From CAWGQN01 sp963824885 (GTDB lineage: Bacteria > Actinomycetota > Actinomycetes > Actinomycetales > Microbacteriaceae): DNA of 64,000 nucleotides. A model generated the notes under the pieces. The model did not search any database and was not told where the DNA came from. It worked only from the letters and a program-made list of their open reading frames with translations. Shown here in pieces: positions 49,922 through 58,725 of this stretch (position 1 is the first letter of the stretch; each line of letters opens with the position of its first letter). Both the position numbers and the translations under genes were made by a program. Location of the stretch: the NCBI GenBank assembly GCA_963824885.1, contig CAWGQN010000010.1, positions 186,001 through 250,000 of the forward strand, in the 5' to 3' direction.

Positions 49922-52900
49922 TTAAAGGACGCAATTCGGGCCGAGCAAGCCCTTGAGTTCACCGTAGAGATCGGCGCTCACCGAGACCGGTAGTGGGATC
50001 TCAAACACTCGAGCCATATCGCCCTTCGTGAGCCGCAACCTCACCTCGCTCTCACCCGTGTGCCGAGCGAGAACCGCACCAAGCGCTTCAACCGTCGTGG
50101 TCGTCGCTCGGCTTTCCGGAATTGACAACACAATCGGGCCCGAATCGAGGTGCTGACCGAGATCGGGTGTGTCAAGAGTGTGGGCGTGCACGGTCACGTC
50201 GTCGTCTCGCAGGCTCACTCTTCCGCGGATCACCACGATCGAGTCGTTGACGAGCGCGGTCGAAAACTCTTGATAAGTCTTGCCCAAGAACATGATGGAG
50301 ACCTCGCCACCGAAATCCTCGAGTTGCACAATGCCGTATTGGTTTCCTGAATTTCGCGCCATGCGATGTTTGACGTCGGTGATCAGCCCGGCGATAGTCA
50401 CCGTCTCGCCATCGCGCGCCGATTCAGAAGCGACGAGGTCGGTGATCGACGTGTTCGTTTGCCGGGCCAACGCGACCTCGAGCCCCGCAAGCGGGTGATC
50501 CGACACGTAGAGGCCGAGCATTTCACGCTCGAATGCAAGTTTCTGGCGTTTTGGCCACTCCGGGCGATCAGGAACGCGCTCCGCGTGCTCTCGCGAATCG
50601 AACAGACTCTCGAAGTCGAACCCAACGTTGCCGTGTTCCTCGTCGCGTTTGATTTTCGTCGCAGCGTCGACCGCGGTGTCATGAATGTCGAACTTCCCGC
50701 GGCGCGTTCCTTCGAGAGAATCGAGCGCGCCAGCTTTGATGAGCGACTCCACCGTTCGCTTGTTTGCGACGTGAACGGGAATTTTTCGAAGGAAATCGTG
50801 GAATGACTCGAAGCGTCCCTTGGAATCACGAGCCGTTCGAATTGCCTCGACGACGCTCGACCCAACGTTCCGAACGGCACCGAGGCCGAATCGAATGTCC
50901 GCCCCAACGGCCGCAAAATAGGCAATCGATTCGTTGACGTCCGGAGGGAGAACCTTGATGCTCATTTTGCGACACTCGTTGAGGTAGATGGCGAGCTTGT
51001 CTCGAGAATCGCCCACGCTCGTGAGAAGTGCTGCCATATACTCCGCCGGAAAGTGCGCCTTGAGGTAGGCAGTCCAGTAGCTCAGGATTCCATACGCGGC
51101 CGAATGGGCCTTGTTGAATGCGTAATCAGAAAACGGCACGAGAATGTCCCACAGCGTCGTGACCGCTTCGAGCGAATATCCGTTTGAAAGCATTCCGGCG
51201 GAAAAGTCCACGAACTGCTTGTCCAACTCCGCCTTTTTCTTCTTTCCCATCGCGCGCCGCAAAAGGTCGGCTTGTGCGAGCGAGAATCCCGCCAATTTTT
51301 GAGCAATCGACATGACTTGCTCTTGATACACGATGAGGCCGTGCGTCGTTCCCAATACGGCTTCGAGCGGCTCGGCCAACTCGGGATGGATTGCGACGAT
51401 TTCTTGCTGGCCATTCTTGCGGAGCGCATAATTGGTGTGCGAATTGGCACCCATTGGCCCCGGCCGATAAAGGGCAAGAATGGCGGAAATGTCTTCAAAA
51501 TTGTCGGGCTTCATAAGCCGAAGAAGTGATCGCATGGGCCCGCCATCGAGCTGAAAGACGCCCAACGTATCCCCGCGCGCCATCAAGCTGTAGGCCTCGC
51601 GGTCGTCAAGTTCAAGATCTTCGAGGATGGGCCGAAAACCACGATTCGCCGCAATGTTGTCGAGGGCATCGTCAATAATCGTGAGGTTGCGCAAGCCAAG
51701 AAAGTCCATCTTGATCAAGCCGAGTTCTTCGCACGCCGCGTAGTCGAATTGGGTGACAATCTGGCCGTCTTGATCGCGCTTCATGACGGGAATAATGTCG
51801 ATGAGCGGGTCCGACGACATGATCACCCCCGCCGCGTGCACTCCCCACTGCCGCTTGAGGTTTTCAAGACCTAAAGCAGTGTCAAAAACGGTCTGAGCGT
51901 CGTCGTCGGATTCGAGTAGAGCGCGAAAATCGGATGCTTCTTTGTAACGCCCGCTTGACGGATCGACAATTCCCGTGAGCGGAATGTCTTTTCCCATGAT
52001 CGCCGCGGGCATTGCCTTTGTGAGTTTCTCGCCCATGCCAAAAGGAAAGCCAAGGACCCTCGATGAGTCTTTGAGCGCTTGCTTCGCCTTGATCGTGCCG
52101 TACGTGACAATCTGGGCGACTCGCTCATCTCCGTATTTGTCCGTCACATAGCGAATAACCTCGCCCCTTCGGCGCTCATCAAAGTCAACGTCAAAGTCGG
52201 GCATCGAAACGCGTTCGGGGTTCAAGAAACGCTCGAAAATGAGTCCGTGTTTGAGGGGATCAAGATCGGTAATTCCCATGGCATACGCGGCCATCGAGCC
52301 GGGGCCTGAACCACGGCCCGGACCGACGCGGATACCGCTCCGTTTCGACCAGTTGATGAAATCAGCAACGACGAGAAAATACCCCGGAAAACCCATTTGC
52401 AAAATGACACCGATCTCGTAGTCGACTTGCGTCTGAACCGCCTCGGGTGCGCCGTTCGGGTACCGTTCGACAATTCCTTTCTCGACTTCTTTGACAAACC
52501 AGCTTTGCTCGGTCTCGCCTTCTGGCACCGGAAAACGGGGCATATAGTTCGCCGCCGTATCGAACGCAACCTCGCACCTCTGAGCGATAAGCAGGGTGTT
52601 GTCGCACGCCTCAGGATGGTCAGCGAATAAGTGTCGCATTTGACTCGCCGATTTGAGGTAGAACTCGTTGGCATCGAACTTGAAGCGGTTTGGGTCGTCG
52701 AGTGTCGAACCGGACTGCACACACAACAACGCTGCGTGAGACGCCGCGTCACGCTCGTGCGTGTAGTGGAGGTCGTTCGTCGCGACAAGCGGGAGATCGA
52801 GTTCGGCAGCGAGGCGATAGAGGTCTGCCGCAACGCGCTGTTCGATCCCGAGTCCGTGGTCCATGACCTCGCAATAGAAGTTGTCGCGACCAAAAATGTC

Positions 52901-53437
52901 TCGGAACTCGGCCGCCGCTTTCTTCGCTTCGTCGTATTGGCCCAATCTCAGACGGGTCTGCACTTCTCCGCTCGGGCACCCCGTCGTGGCAATGAGGCCG
53001 TCACAATGGCGCGCAAGCAACTCGCGATCCATGCGTGGTTTGAAGTAGTACCCCTCGATTGAGGCAATCGACGAGAGCCGAAAGAGGTTGTGCATGCCCT
53101 CGGTGGTCGCCGACAGCAACGTCATGTGAGTGTAGGCCCCCGACCCCGATACATCGTCTTCGCCGCCGCTTCCCCATCGAACACGCGTGCGATCCGCTCG
53201 AGCCGTTCCCGGAGTGAGGTAGGCCTCAATGCCAACAATGGGCTTGATTCCGGCCTCCGTTGCGGTCTTCCAAAAGTCGTACGCACCAAACATGTTGCCG
53301 TGGTCGGTCATCGCGACAGCCGGCATTTCTTTTTCGATTGCGGCGTCAATAAGGGGCTTGATACGCGCGGCGCCGTCGAGCATCGAATACTCGCTGTGAA
53401 CGTGAAGGTGGACAAACGATTCGCCGCTGGAAGGCAC
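49922..53437 (-). CDS. dnaE: replicative DNA polymerase III alpha subunit DnaE
   Basis: 1171 residues, normal DnaE1 length. PHP domain SFVHLHVHSEYSMLDGAARI, then AVAMTDHGNMFGAYDFW. Palm acidic motif MPDFDVDFDERRRGEVIRYV with the three catalytic Asp. VGPGRGSGPGSMAAYAMGI and KMDFLGLRNLTIIDD follow. Near the C-terminus are the helix-hairpin-helix region and OB-fold (GETVTIAGLITDVKHRMARN). GGAG lies 7 bases before the GTG start. The DnaE2 paralogue is at the left edge. Confidence 0.98.
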   Translation of the reverse strand: MPSSGESFVHLHVHSEYSMLDGAARIKPLIDAAIEKEMPAVAMTDHGNMFGAYDFWKTATEAGIKPIVGIEAYLTPGTARADRTRVRWGSGGEDDVSGSGAYTHMTLLSATTEGMHNLFRLSSIASIEGYYFKPRMDRELLARHCDGLIATTGCPSGEVQTRLRLGQYDEAKKAAAEFRDIFGRDNFYCEVMDHGLGIEQRVAADLYRLAAELDLPLVATNDLHYTHERDAASHAALLCVQSGSTLDDPNRFKFDANEFYLKSASQMRHLFADHPEACDNTLLIAQRCEVAFDTAANYMPRFPVPEGETEQSWFVKEVEKGIVERYPNGAPEAVQTQVDYEIGVILQMGFPGYFLVVADFINWSKRSGIRVGPGRGSGPGSMAAYAMGITDLDPLKHGLIFERFLNPERVSMPDFDVDFDERRRGEVIRYVTDKYGDERVAQIVTYGTIKAKQALKDSSRVLGFPFGMGEKLTKAMPAAIMGKDIPLTGIVDPSSGRYKEASDFRALLESDDDAQTVFDTALGLENLKRQWGVHAAGVIMSSDPLIDIIPVMKRDQDGQIVTQFDYAACEELGLIKMDFLGLRNLTIIDDALDNIAANRGFRPILEDLELDDREAYSLMARGDTLGVFQLDGGPMRSLLRLMKPDNFEDISAILALYRPGPMGANSHTNYALRKNGQQEIVAIHPELAEPLEAVLGTTHGLIVYQEQVMSIAQKLAGFSLAQADLLRRAMGKKKKAELDKQFVDFSAGMLSNGYSLEAVTTLWDILVPFSDYAFNKAHSAAYGILSYWTAYLKAHFPAEYMAALLTSVGDSRDKLAIYLNECRKMSIKVLPPDVNESIAYFAAVGADIRFGLGAVRNVGSSVVEAIRTARDSKGRFESFHDFLRKIPVHVANKRTVESLIKAGALDSLEGTRRGKFDIHDTAVDAATKIKRDEEHGNVGFDFESLFDSREHAERVPDRPEWPKRQKLAFEREMLGLYVSDHPLAGLEVALARQTNTSITDLVASESARDGETVTIAGLITDVKHRMARNSGNQYGIVQLEDFGGEVSIMFLGKTYQEFSTALVNDSIVVIRGRVSLRDDDVTVHAHTLDTPDLGQHLDSGPIVLSIPESRATTTTVEALGAVLARHTGESEVRLRLTKGDMARVFEIPLPVSVSADLYGELKGLLGPNCVL

Positions 53438-53491
53438 TGTATTCTCCGTTTGAGTCGCTGGTTATTCGATCAAGTTTAAAGCGAGGGGCGA

Positions 53492-54412
53492 TCACGTGTC
53501 GTGGAGAACATCGAGCGAGTGTTGAAGGTCGCGCGGATACGGGGAGCGAAATTCAGCCCACTGGCCTGATCGGGGATGCTCAAATCCCAATTGAACGGCG
53601 TGCAACCACTGTCGCTTAAGCTCGAGCGCGGCAGACAGTACCGGATCGGCACCGTATACGGTGTCTCCCACGCACGGGTGTCGCTGGGCGGCCATGTGCA
53701 CGCGAATCTGGTGGGTGCGTCCCGTCTCGAGACGCACGTCGACGAGCGATGCCGAGCGGAACGCGTGAAGCGTTTCATAGTGAGTGACCGACGGCTTTCC
53801 GCCCGAAACGACGGCAAATTTCCAGTCGGAGCGAGGATGTCGAGCGATCGGCGCATCAATTGTGCCAAGAAGTGGGTCGAGGTGCCCTTGAACTACCGCG
53901 TGATACACCTTGTCAACGGTTCGATCTCGAAACGCCTGCTTGAGCATCGAATACGAGCTGTCCGTCTTGGCGATTACCATGAGTCCACTTGTGCCCACGT
54001 CGAGGCGGTGGACAATCCCTTGCCGCTCCGCCGCCCCCGAGGTAGAAATTGTATATCCTTCGGCGAGAAGCGCCCCAACAACGGTCGGACCGCTCCACCC
54101 AACCGTCGGGTGGGCGGCCACACCGACGGGCTTGTCGATGACCACAATGTCGTCGTCATCGTAAACCACCGTTAGTTCGGGAACCGCGAGCGCGATTGCC
54201 CGCACTGGCTCGACGGGCGTCCAGACAATCTCGAGCACGGCGCCCGCCCTCAAGCGATCCGATTTGCCGACGCGAGAACCATCGAGATGCGTTCCCCCAG
54301 ACTCGGCGACGTCGGCTGCAAAATTTCTGGAGAATCCCATGATTCGCGCAACCCCGATATCCGTGCGCACGCCGTCGAGACCGGCTGGAACCGGAATCAC
54401 GCGGGTTTCCAC
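53492..54412 (-). CDS. rluD: RluA/RluD-family 23S rRNA pseudouridine synthase
   Basis: 306 residues. N-terminal S4 domain (DIGVARIMGFSRNFAADVAE with GTHLDGSRVGKSDRLRAG). The catalytic motif is IVHRLDVGTSGLMVIAK with the nucleophile Asp, then HPRSDWKFAV and RLETGRTHQIRVHMAAQRHP. Usual neighbour of lspA, whose stop lies 4 bases before its start. Confidence 0.94.
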   Translation of the reverse strand: METRVIPVPAGLDGVRTDIGVARIMGFSRNFAADVAESGGTHLDGSRVGKSDRLRAGAVLEIVWTPVEPVRAIALAVPELTVVYDDDDIVVIDKPVGVAAHPTVGWSGPTVVGALLAEGYTISTSGAAERQGIVHRLDVGTSGLMVIAKTDSSYSMLKQAFRDRTVDKVYHAVVQGHLDPLLGTIDAPIARHPRSDWKFAVVSGGKPSVTHYETLHAFRSASLVDVRLETGRTHQIRVHMAAQRHPCVGDTVYGADPVLSAALELKRQWLHAVQLGFEHPRSGQWAEFRSPYPRDLQHSLDVLHDT

Positions 54413-54416
54413 CGCT

Positions 54417-54998
54417 CTACCTCACCGCGTCGGGGGCTGTCGGATCATTCCCCGCTTGGCCCGCACCGTCGTCTCCACTCGCGCATGGATCGATGTGAGC
54501 GGCACCACGAGAGCCCGAGACCGGAGTCCCATCGAGCTGATGCCCGCGAACCGTCACAATGACAAAGAGAAACATACTCGCCACAATGGCGACATCGGCA
54601 ATATTGAATATCGCCGGTAAGAGTGGGATCTTGAGAAAGTCAATGACGTGACCCTGCCCGAAGCCGGGCTCCCTAAACACGCGATCCGCGAGATTTCCCA
54701 CTGTTCCACCGAGAAGGAGCCCAAAAAGAACGGCCCACCAGAGCGACCGAATTCTTCGCGAAAACCAAACTATAAACAGGGTCACACCGAGCGCGACAAT
54801 CGAAAAAACCCACGTCGAACCCGCCGCAAAAGAAAAAGCGGCGCCAGAATTCTTGACGAACTCGAACGATAAGAAATCGCCAATTATCGGTCGGGAAGGC
54901 TCTCCCTGAACGAGATACCGAACGACGAGTGCCTTGGTAATTTGGTCTAGCGCGACCACGCCCAGCGCAATCGCTCCCAACGCGACGAGCGCGCCCAC
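54417..54998 (-). CDS. lspA: prolipoprotein signal peptidase (signal peptidase II)
   Basis: 193 residues from GTG 54998; upstream codons overlap the end of divIVA and add a basic tail of uncertain value. Four membrane helices. Aspartyl catalytic motifs GNLADRVFREP and FNIADVAIV, plus the conserved FVKNSGAAFSF. Cleaves at the lipobox Cys of lipoproteins such as CtaC and PCu(A)C. A ~35-residue hydrophilic tail rich in Asp/Gly follows the last helix. Confidence 0.93.
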   Translation of the reverse strand: MGALVALGAIALGVVALDQITKALVVRYLVQGEPSRPIIGDFLSFEFVKNSGAAFSFAAGSTWVFSIVALGVTLFIVWFSRRIRSLWWAVLFGLLLGGTVGNLADRVFREPGFGQGHVIDFLKIPLLPAIFNIADVAIVASMFLFVIVTVRGHQLDGTPVSGSRGAAHIDPCASGDDGAGQAGNDPTAPDAVR

Positions 54999-55017
54999 AC
55001 TGACCGTATTGCGGCGA

Positions 55018-55743
55018 TTAGCCGCCAAAGCCAGGGAAGCTCTGCGACTGCGTGGTGTCAACCTGAGAACCGTCGGGCGAAGCCGAAAGCGAACCAAATG
55101 GCGAGCCGGAATTGGGTTGCTTTGAACCGCCAGAATTCATGTTCGCGGAGTCGAGTTCGCGCAACTGATTCTCGATGTACGACTTGAGCTTGACACGGTA
55201 CTCGCGCTCAAATGTTCGGAGCTCTTCTATGCGATGCTCAAGACCCGAGCGCTCTTGTTCGAGAGATCCAATTTGAGAACGCTGTTTCGCTTCTGCCTCG
55301 GCAACAACGCGCGCAGCGGCTGCGTGGCCCTCGGCAATCAACGCATCGCGTTTCTCGATGCCCTCGCGAACGTGCTCGTCATGGAGGCGGCGGGCCAACT
55401 GAAGAAGGTTGTTCGTGGAACTCGTGTCAGAAACATCGGGCGCGGGAACCGGTACAACCGGGTACGTGAGCGCCGCGGTTGCAGGTGCAGCGGTCGCCGA
55501 TTGTGCCTCGGTGGATTTGTCGACCGGGTACGACCCGCCAGACTGTCCGTTTCGTTGCAATTCCGCGATTCGTGAATCGCTTGCGATGACGCGCTGTCGC
55601 AACTCTTCATTCTCTTGGCCAAGACGACGAAGTTCAACAACTACCTCGTCGAGAAAGTCGTCGACCTCATCTTGGTCATAACCCTCGCGAAACTTTGTCG
55701 GCTGGAATCTCTTGTTGACTACATCTTCCGGAGTTAGCGCCAT
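55018..55743 (-). CDS. divIVA: DivIVA/Wag31 polar growth coiled-coil protein
   Basis: 241 residues. Membrane-binding N-terminal domain MALTPEDVVNKRFQPTKFRE with GYDQDEVDDFLDEVVVELRR, then a linker rich in Ala/Pro/Ser and a coiled coil (EGIEKRDALIAEGHAAAARV, AEAKQRSQIGSLEQERSGLE). Marks cell poles and directs wall synthesis in actinobacteria. GGTGGAAAG precedes ATG 55743. Its promoter seems to contain an 11-bp tandem repeat. Confidence 0.96.
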   Translation of the reverse strand: MALTPEDVVNKRFQPTKFREGYDQDEVDDFLDEVVVELRRLGQENEELRQRVIASDSRIAELQRNGQSGGSYPVDKSTEAQSATAAPATAALTYPVVPVPAPDVSDTSSTNNLLQLARRLHDEHVREGIEKRDALIAEGHAAAARVVAEAEAKQRSQIGSLEQERSGLEHRIEELRTFEREYRVKLKSYIENQLRELDSANMNSGGSKQPNSGSPFGSLSASPDGSQVDTTQSQSFPGFGG

Positions 55744-55778
55744 GGCTTTCCACCTTAGAATCTCGAATTGCTGACACG

Positions 55779-55807
55779 CCAATAACGTGTTGATAACGTG
55801 TTGACAA
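55779..55807 (-). promoter_or_regulatory. divIVA promoter with tandem 11-bp repeats in the spacer
   Basis: Minus strand TTGTCA (55807-55802), exactly 17 bases, TATTGG (55784-55779). The spacer and edges hold two perfect head-to-tail copies of TCAACACGTTA (55804-55794 and 55793-55783), one helical turn apart, as expected for a cooperative regulator site. Confidence 0.55.
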
Positions 55808-55827
55808 CGGTAGCATGCGCGGCTGGG

Positions 55828-56124
55828 TCACCCGAGACGAGACGTGGTATATATGCCGATGATTACCACAATCATCGTGATGCTCCAGCCGAAATCAAGG
55901 GCAACGGGCCCGAGAGACAGCGGCGGGAGAATCCGCCGAACAAATTTTATCGGCGGATCAGTGATCGTATAGGAACTCTCAGCAATCACAAGCCCGAAGC
56001 CGCGCGGTTTCCAGTCGTGGCGGAACGCCCGAACAAGATCGAGTATGAACCGCGCCCACATCGCAAAGAAAAACACGAGAAACAGGAAATTGAGAATTGC
56101 GCCAATGACTGCCAACGGTGTCAT
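55828..56124 (-). CDS. YggT-family membrane protein
   Basis: 98 residues. Two hydrophobic regions, AVIGAILNFLFLVFFFAMWA and DFGWSITMIVVIIGIYTT, flank ESSYTITDPPIKFVRRILPP, the YggT signature with TDP and FVRRILPP. A conserved gene between sepF and divIVA in actinobacteria; exact role unsettled. The start codon follows a TATCGT -10 by 6 bases. Confidence 0.93.
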   Translation of the reverse strand: MTPLAVIGAILNFLFLVFFFAMWARFILDLVRAFRHDWKPRGFGLVIAESSYTITDPPIKFVRRILPPLSLGPVALDFGWSITMIVVIIGIYTTSRLG

Positions 56125-56130
56125 CTCTGG

Positions 56131-56136
56131 ACGATA
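56131..56136 (-). promoter_or_regulatory. -10 box for an internal, leaderless yggT promoter
   Basis: TATCGT on the minus strand, 6 bases before ATG 56124 and 16 bases after the sepF stop. Confidence 0.4.
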
Positions 56137-56151
56137 CCTGAGTGTGGCGAT

Positions 56152-56628
56152 TTAGGAACGTGCAAAAAAAGAGGCGTCAGCATCGACGTCTCGCGCCTCG
56201 TGGTCGCCTGAAATCGCAACGTGCGCCGGAGAAAGCAAAAAAACTTTGTTGGTGACGCGCTCGATTTTGCCGACGAGGCCTTGTGAGAGGCCGCTCGCGA
56301 AGTCGATTAGCCTGCGCGCATCGGGTTCGGTCATTTGGGAAAGGTTGATAATCACCGGAACTCCGTTACGAAAGCTCTCAGCGATTGCCTGGGCGTCGCG
56401 ATACTGCTTGGGATGCACGGTGACAATTTCGTTCATTTCGGCGGGGGCCGTGTTGTGCGCGCCGGCGCCCCGGCGAAGCGGAGTAACTGGCGCCCGTGTT
56501 CCGGACGCTGGCGCACCATGAGAAACCGGCGCAACGGGAGCGGCGCTCGCCGTGGCCGTTGTCTCGGGCTGGAGCTCTTCGTCGGCCAGGCCAAGGTAGA
56601 CCATCGTTTTCTTGAGTGGATTGGCCAT
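56152..56628 (-). CDS. sepF: cell division protein SepF
   Basis: 158 residues. N-terminal membrane-binding helix NPLKKTMVYLGLAD, an Ala/Pro/Thr-rich linker, then the SepF core: VTVHPKQYRDAQAIAESFRN, GVPVIINLSQMTEPDARRLI and KVFLLSPAHVAISGD. Anchors FtsZ in bacteria without FtsA; no ftsA is found here. GGAGG lies 5 bases before the ATG. Confidence 0.95.
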   Translation of the reverse strand: MANPLKKTMVYLGLADEELQPETTATASAAPVAPVSHGAPASGTRAPVTPLRRGAGAHNTAPAEMNEIVTVHPKQYRDAQAIAESFRNGVPVIINLSQMTEPDARRLIDFASGLSQGLVGKIERVTNKVFLLSPAHVAISGDHEARDVDADASFFARS

Positions 56629-56664
56629 GATTACCTCCGTGTCGTCTTTCTCTACAGTGCGAGA

Positions 56665-57363
56665 CTATGCGGCTCCGGGCCTGCTGCCCGTGATTGCGGT
56701 GCCAATTCTAAGGTGTGTCGCTCCCTCGAGCACGGCATCACGGTAGTCATTCGACATTCCCGCCGAAATTGCCGTTGCGTCCGGGGCAATCCTTTGAATC
56801 CGCTCCGAATATGACCGAAGTTCTTCAAACGCGGCCCGAGGAGCCATGCCGATGGGCGCGATCGCCATGACTCCGAGGAGGCGCAAATTTCTTGATGAGA
56901 CGACGGATTCGGCGAGCGGCTCCATGTGAGAAGGGTCTACCCCGCCGCGACCAGCGCCGACCGCGAGATTGATTTGCACGAAGCATCGAACCTCGCGGGC
57001 ATCCGCGACGTCACCGTCATCAGCCAGTGCACGAACAAGACGCGGCCTGTCGACCGAGTGGATCACGCGCGAGTATGCACGGACGTGCCGCGCCTTCTTC
57101 GTTTGAAGTTGACCGACAAAGTGCCATGTCACGCCCAAGTGAACCAACGCGTGCGCTTTGTCGCGTGCTTCTTGATGTCGGCTCTCGCCACAATCACGAA
57201 CTCCGTGGTTCGCTAGCTCGCCCACAAGCGCACTCGAGTGAAATTTGGTCACCACAATCGTCGTAATATCAGCCGGATTTCGACCGGCCACCCTAGCCGC
57301 GTCGGATACGTCCTGTCGAACCCTTTCGAGACGCTGGGCAACGGTGATTGATGCTTCTTCCAC
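56665..57363 (-). CDS. YggS-family pyridoxal-phosphate homeostasis protein
   Basis: 232 residues from GTG 57363, 7 bases after the ftsZ stop; the frame extends further upstream only inside ftsZ. The PLP lysine is in ITTIVVTKFHSSALV. HLGVTWHFVGQLQTKKARHV, INLAVGAGRGGVDP and RLLGVMAIAPIGMAP are family segments. ISAGMSNDYRDAVLEGATHL and RIGTAITG close the barrel. Binds PLP without catalysis. The pgeF gene that often separates ftsZ from yggS is absent. Confidence 0.94.
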   Translation of the reverse strand: MEEASITVAQRLERVRQDVSDAARVAGRNPADITTIVVTKFHSSALVGELANHGVRDCGESRHQEARDKAHALVHLGVTWHFVGQLQTKKARHVRAYSRVIHSVDRPRLVRALADDGDVADAREVRCFVQINLAVGAGRGGVDPSHMEPLAESVVSSRNLRLLGVMAIAPIGMAPRAAFEELRSYSERIQRIAPDATAISAGMSNDYRDAVLEGATHLRIGTAITGSRPGAA

Positions 57364-57370
57364 TCGACGA

Positions 57371-58573
57371 CTACTTGAGGAAATCGGGGACGTCAAGCTC
57401 GCCTTCATCATCAAAAGCGGGGTCTGCAACGGAAGCCGCGCGAGCCGGCGCAGCGGATGCCGCCCAAGCGGGAGGAGACTCGCGCTCGACAGAGTCAGCG
57501 GACTCAGCAACGGCAAGAAGCGTCGACGACGCCGCGGCAGCGGCAGCGAGCGCTCCCGCACTCGGTGGCGAACTACTCGGTGCCGTGAGGCCCGAACGGC
57601 GACCTTCGATGGGAAGGTGGCTTGGTTCGCCGCCGTCGAATCCGGCTGCGATAACGGTGACTCGAACCTCGTCCCCGAGCGTGTCGTCAATGACCGCGCC
57701 AAAAATAATATTGGCTTCGGGATGAACCGCTTCTTGAACAAGACGAGCTGCGTCGTTGATCTCGAAAATTCCGAGATTCGACCCGCCTTGAACGGAAAGA
57801 AGCACTCCGTGCGCACCGTCGATGCTGGCTTCGAGGAGCGGCGACGCGACGGCCAATTCCGCGGCTTTTATTGCTCGGTCGGCTCCTCGCGAGGAGCCGA
57901 TTCCCATGAGCGCGGAGCCAGCCCCCTGCATGACCGATTTAACGTCGGCAAAGTCCAGGTTGATGAGACCGGGTGTCGTAATCAGATCGGTGATTCCCTG
58001 CACCCCCGCGAGGAGAACTTGGTCAGCCGTGGAAAAAGCTTCCAACATGCTAATTCCTCGGTCGCTAATCTCAAGCAATCGGTCATTCGGTACCACAATG
58101 AGTGTGTCAACCTCGTTCTTAAGGGCTGCTACTCCGGCTTCTGCCTGGATCTGTCGCCGTTTTCCCTCGAAACCGAACGGCTTTGTTACGACACCGATGG
58201 TCAACGCGCCAATCGATTTCGCGATCCGCGCAATGATCGGAGCACCGCCGGTGCCGGTCCCGCCCCCTTCTCCGCCCGTCACAAAGACCATATCGGCCCC
58301 CGCAAGGGCTTCTTCGATTTCCTCCGCGTGATCCTCGGCCGCACGACGACCGACTTCGGGGTCGGCGCCGGCACCGAGACCCCTCGTAATTTCGCGACCA
58401 ACGTCGAGTTTCACGTCGGCGTCGCTCATGAGGAGCGCTTGAGCATCCGTGTTGATCGCAATGAACTCGACGCCTCGAAGTCCGAGTTCGATCATTCGAT
58501 TGACGGCGTTTACTCCGCCACCGCCGACTCCGACGACCTTAATGACTGCAAGGTAGTTCTGATTAGATGACAC
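57371..58573 (-). CDS. ftsZ: cell division GTPase FtsZ
   Basis: 400 residues from GTG 58573, with GGAGG 6 bases upstream. VIKVVGVGGGGVNAVNRMIE opens the GTPase domain; the GTP signature is VTGGEGGGTGTGGAP (~99-113) and the T7 synergy loop NLDFADVKSVM. A variable Ala/Ser-rich linker of ~60 residues ends in the conserved C-terminal peptide LDVPDFLK, the binding site for SepF. A 17-base palindrome lies in the leader. Confidence 0.98.
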   Translation of the reverse strand: MSSNQNYLAVIKVVGVGGGGVNAVNRMIELGLRGVEFIAINTDAQALLMSDADVKLDVGREITRGLGAGADPEVGRRAAEDHAEEIEEALAGADMVFVTGGEGGGTGTGGAPIIARIAKSIGALTIGVVTKPFGFEGKRRQIQAEAGVAALKNEVDTLIVVPNDRLLEISDRGISMLEAFSTADQVLLAGVQGITDLITTPGLINLDFADVKSVMQGAGSALMGIGSSRGADRAIKAAELAVASPLLEASIDGAHGVLLSVQGGSNLGIFEINDAARLVQEAVHPEANIIFGAVIDDTLGDEVRVTVIAAGFDGGEPSHLPIEGRRSGLTAPSSSPPSAGALAAAAAASSTLLAVAESADSVERESPPAWAASAAPARAASVADPAFDDEGELDVPDFLK

Positions 58574-58597
58574 GTTCGGCCTCCGATGATAACTCTC

Positions 58598-58614
58598 AAC
58601 CTCCACTGGAGGTT
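58598..58614. promoter_or_regulatory. perfect palindrome in the ftsZ leader
   Basis: AACCTCCA-C-TGGAGGTT on the plus strand, 8-bp arms with one central base, 24 bases before the ftsZ start. A one-base loop favours a protein-binding DNA operator over an RNA hairpin. The true ribosome site GGAGG is downstream at 58580-58584. Confidence 0.5.
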
Positions 58615-58725
58615 TAAAGTTTTGCTAAGTATGCAATTCCTGATTCGAGGGTACGGGCGTCGATAAAATACGGCGGCCGGACACGCGCGCGAATTGAAAT
58701 GCCACGACCGAATTGGCCGCGACGG

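Noticed and set aside
57245..58570. 441-codon plus-strand frame opposite ftsZ/yggS
   Set aside because: Antisense of two certain genes, with no family features.
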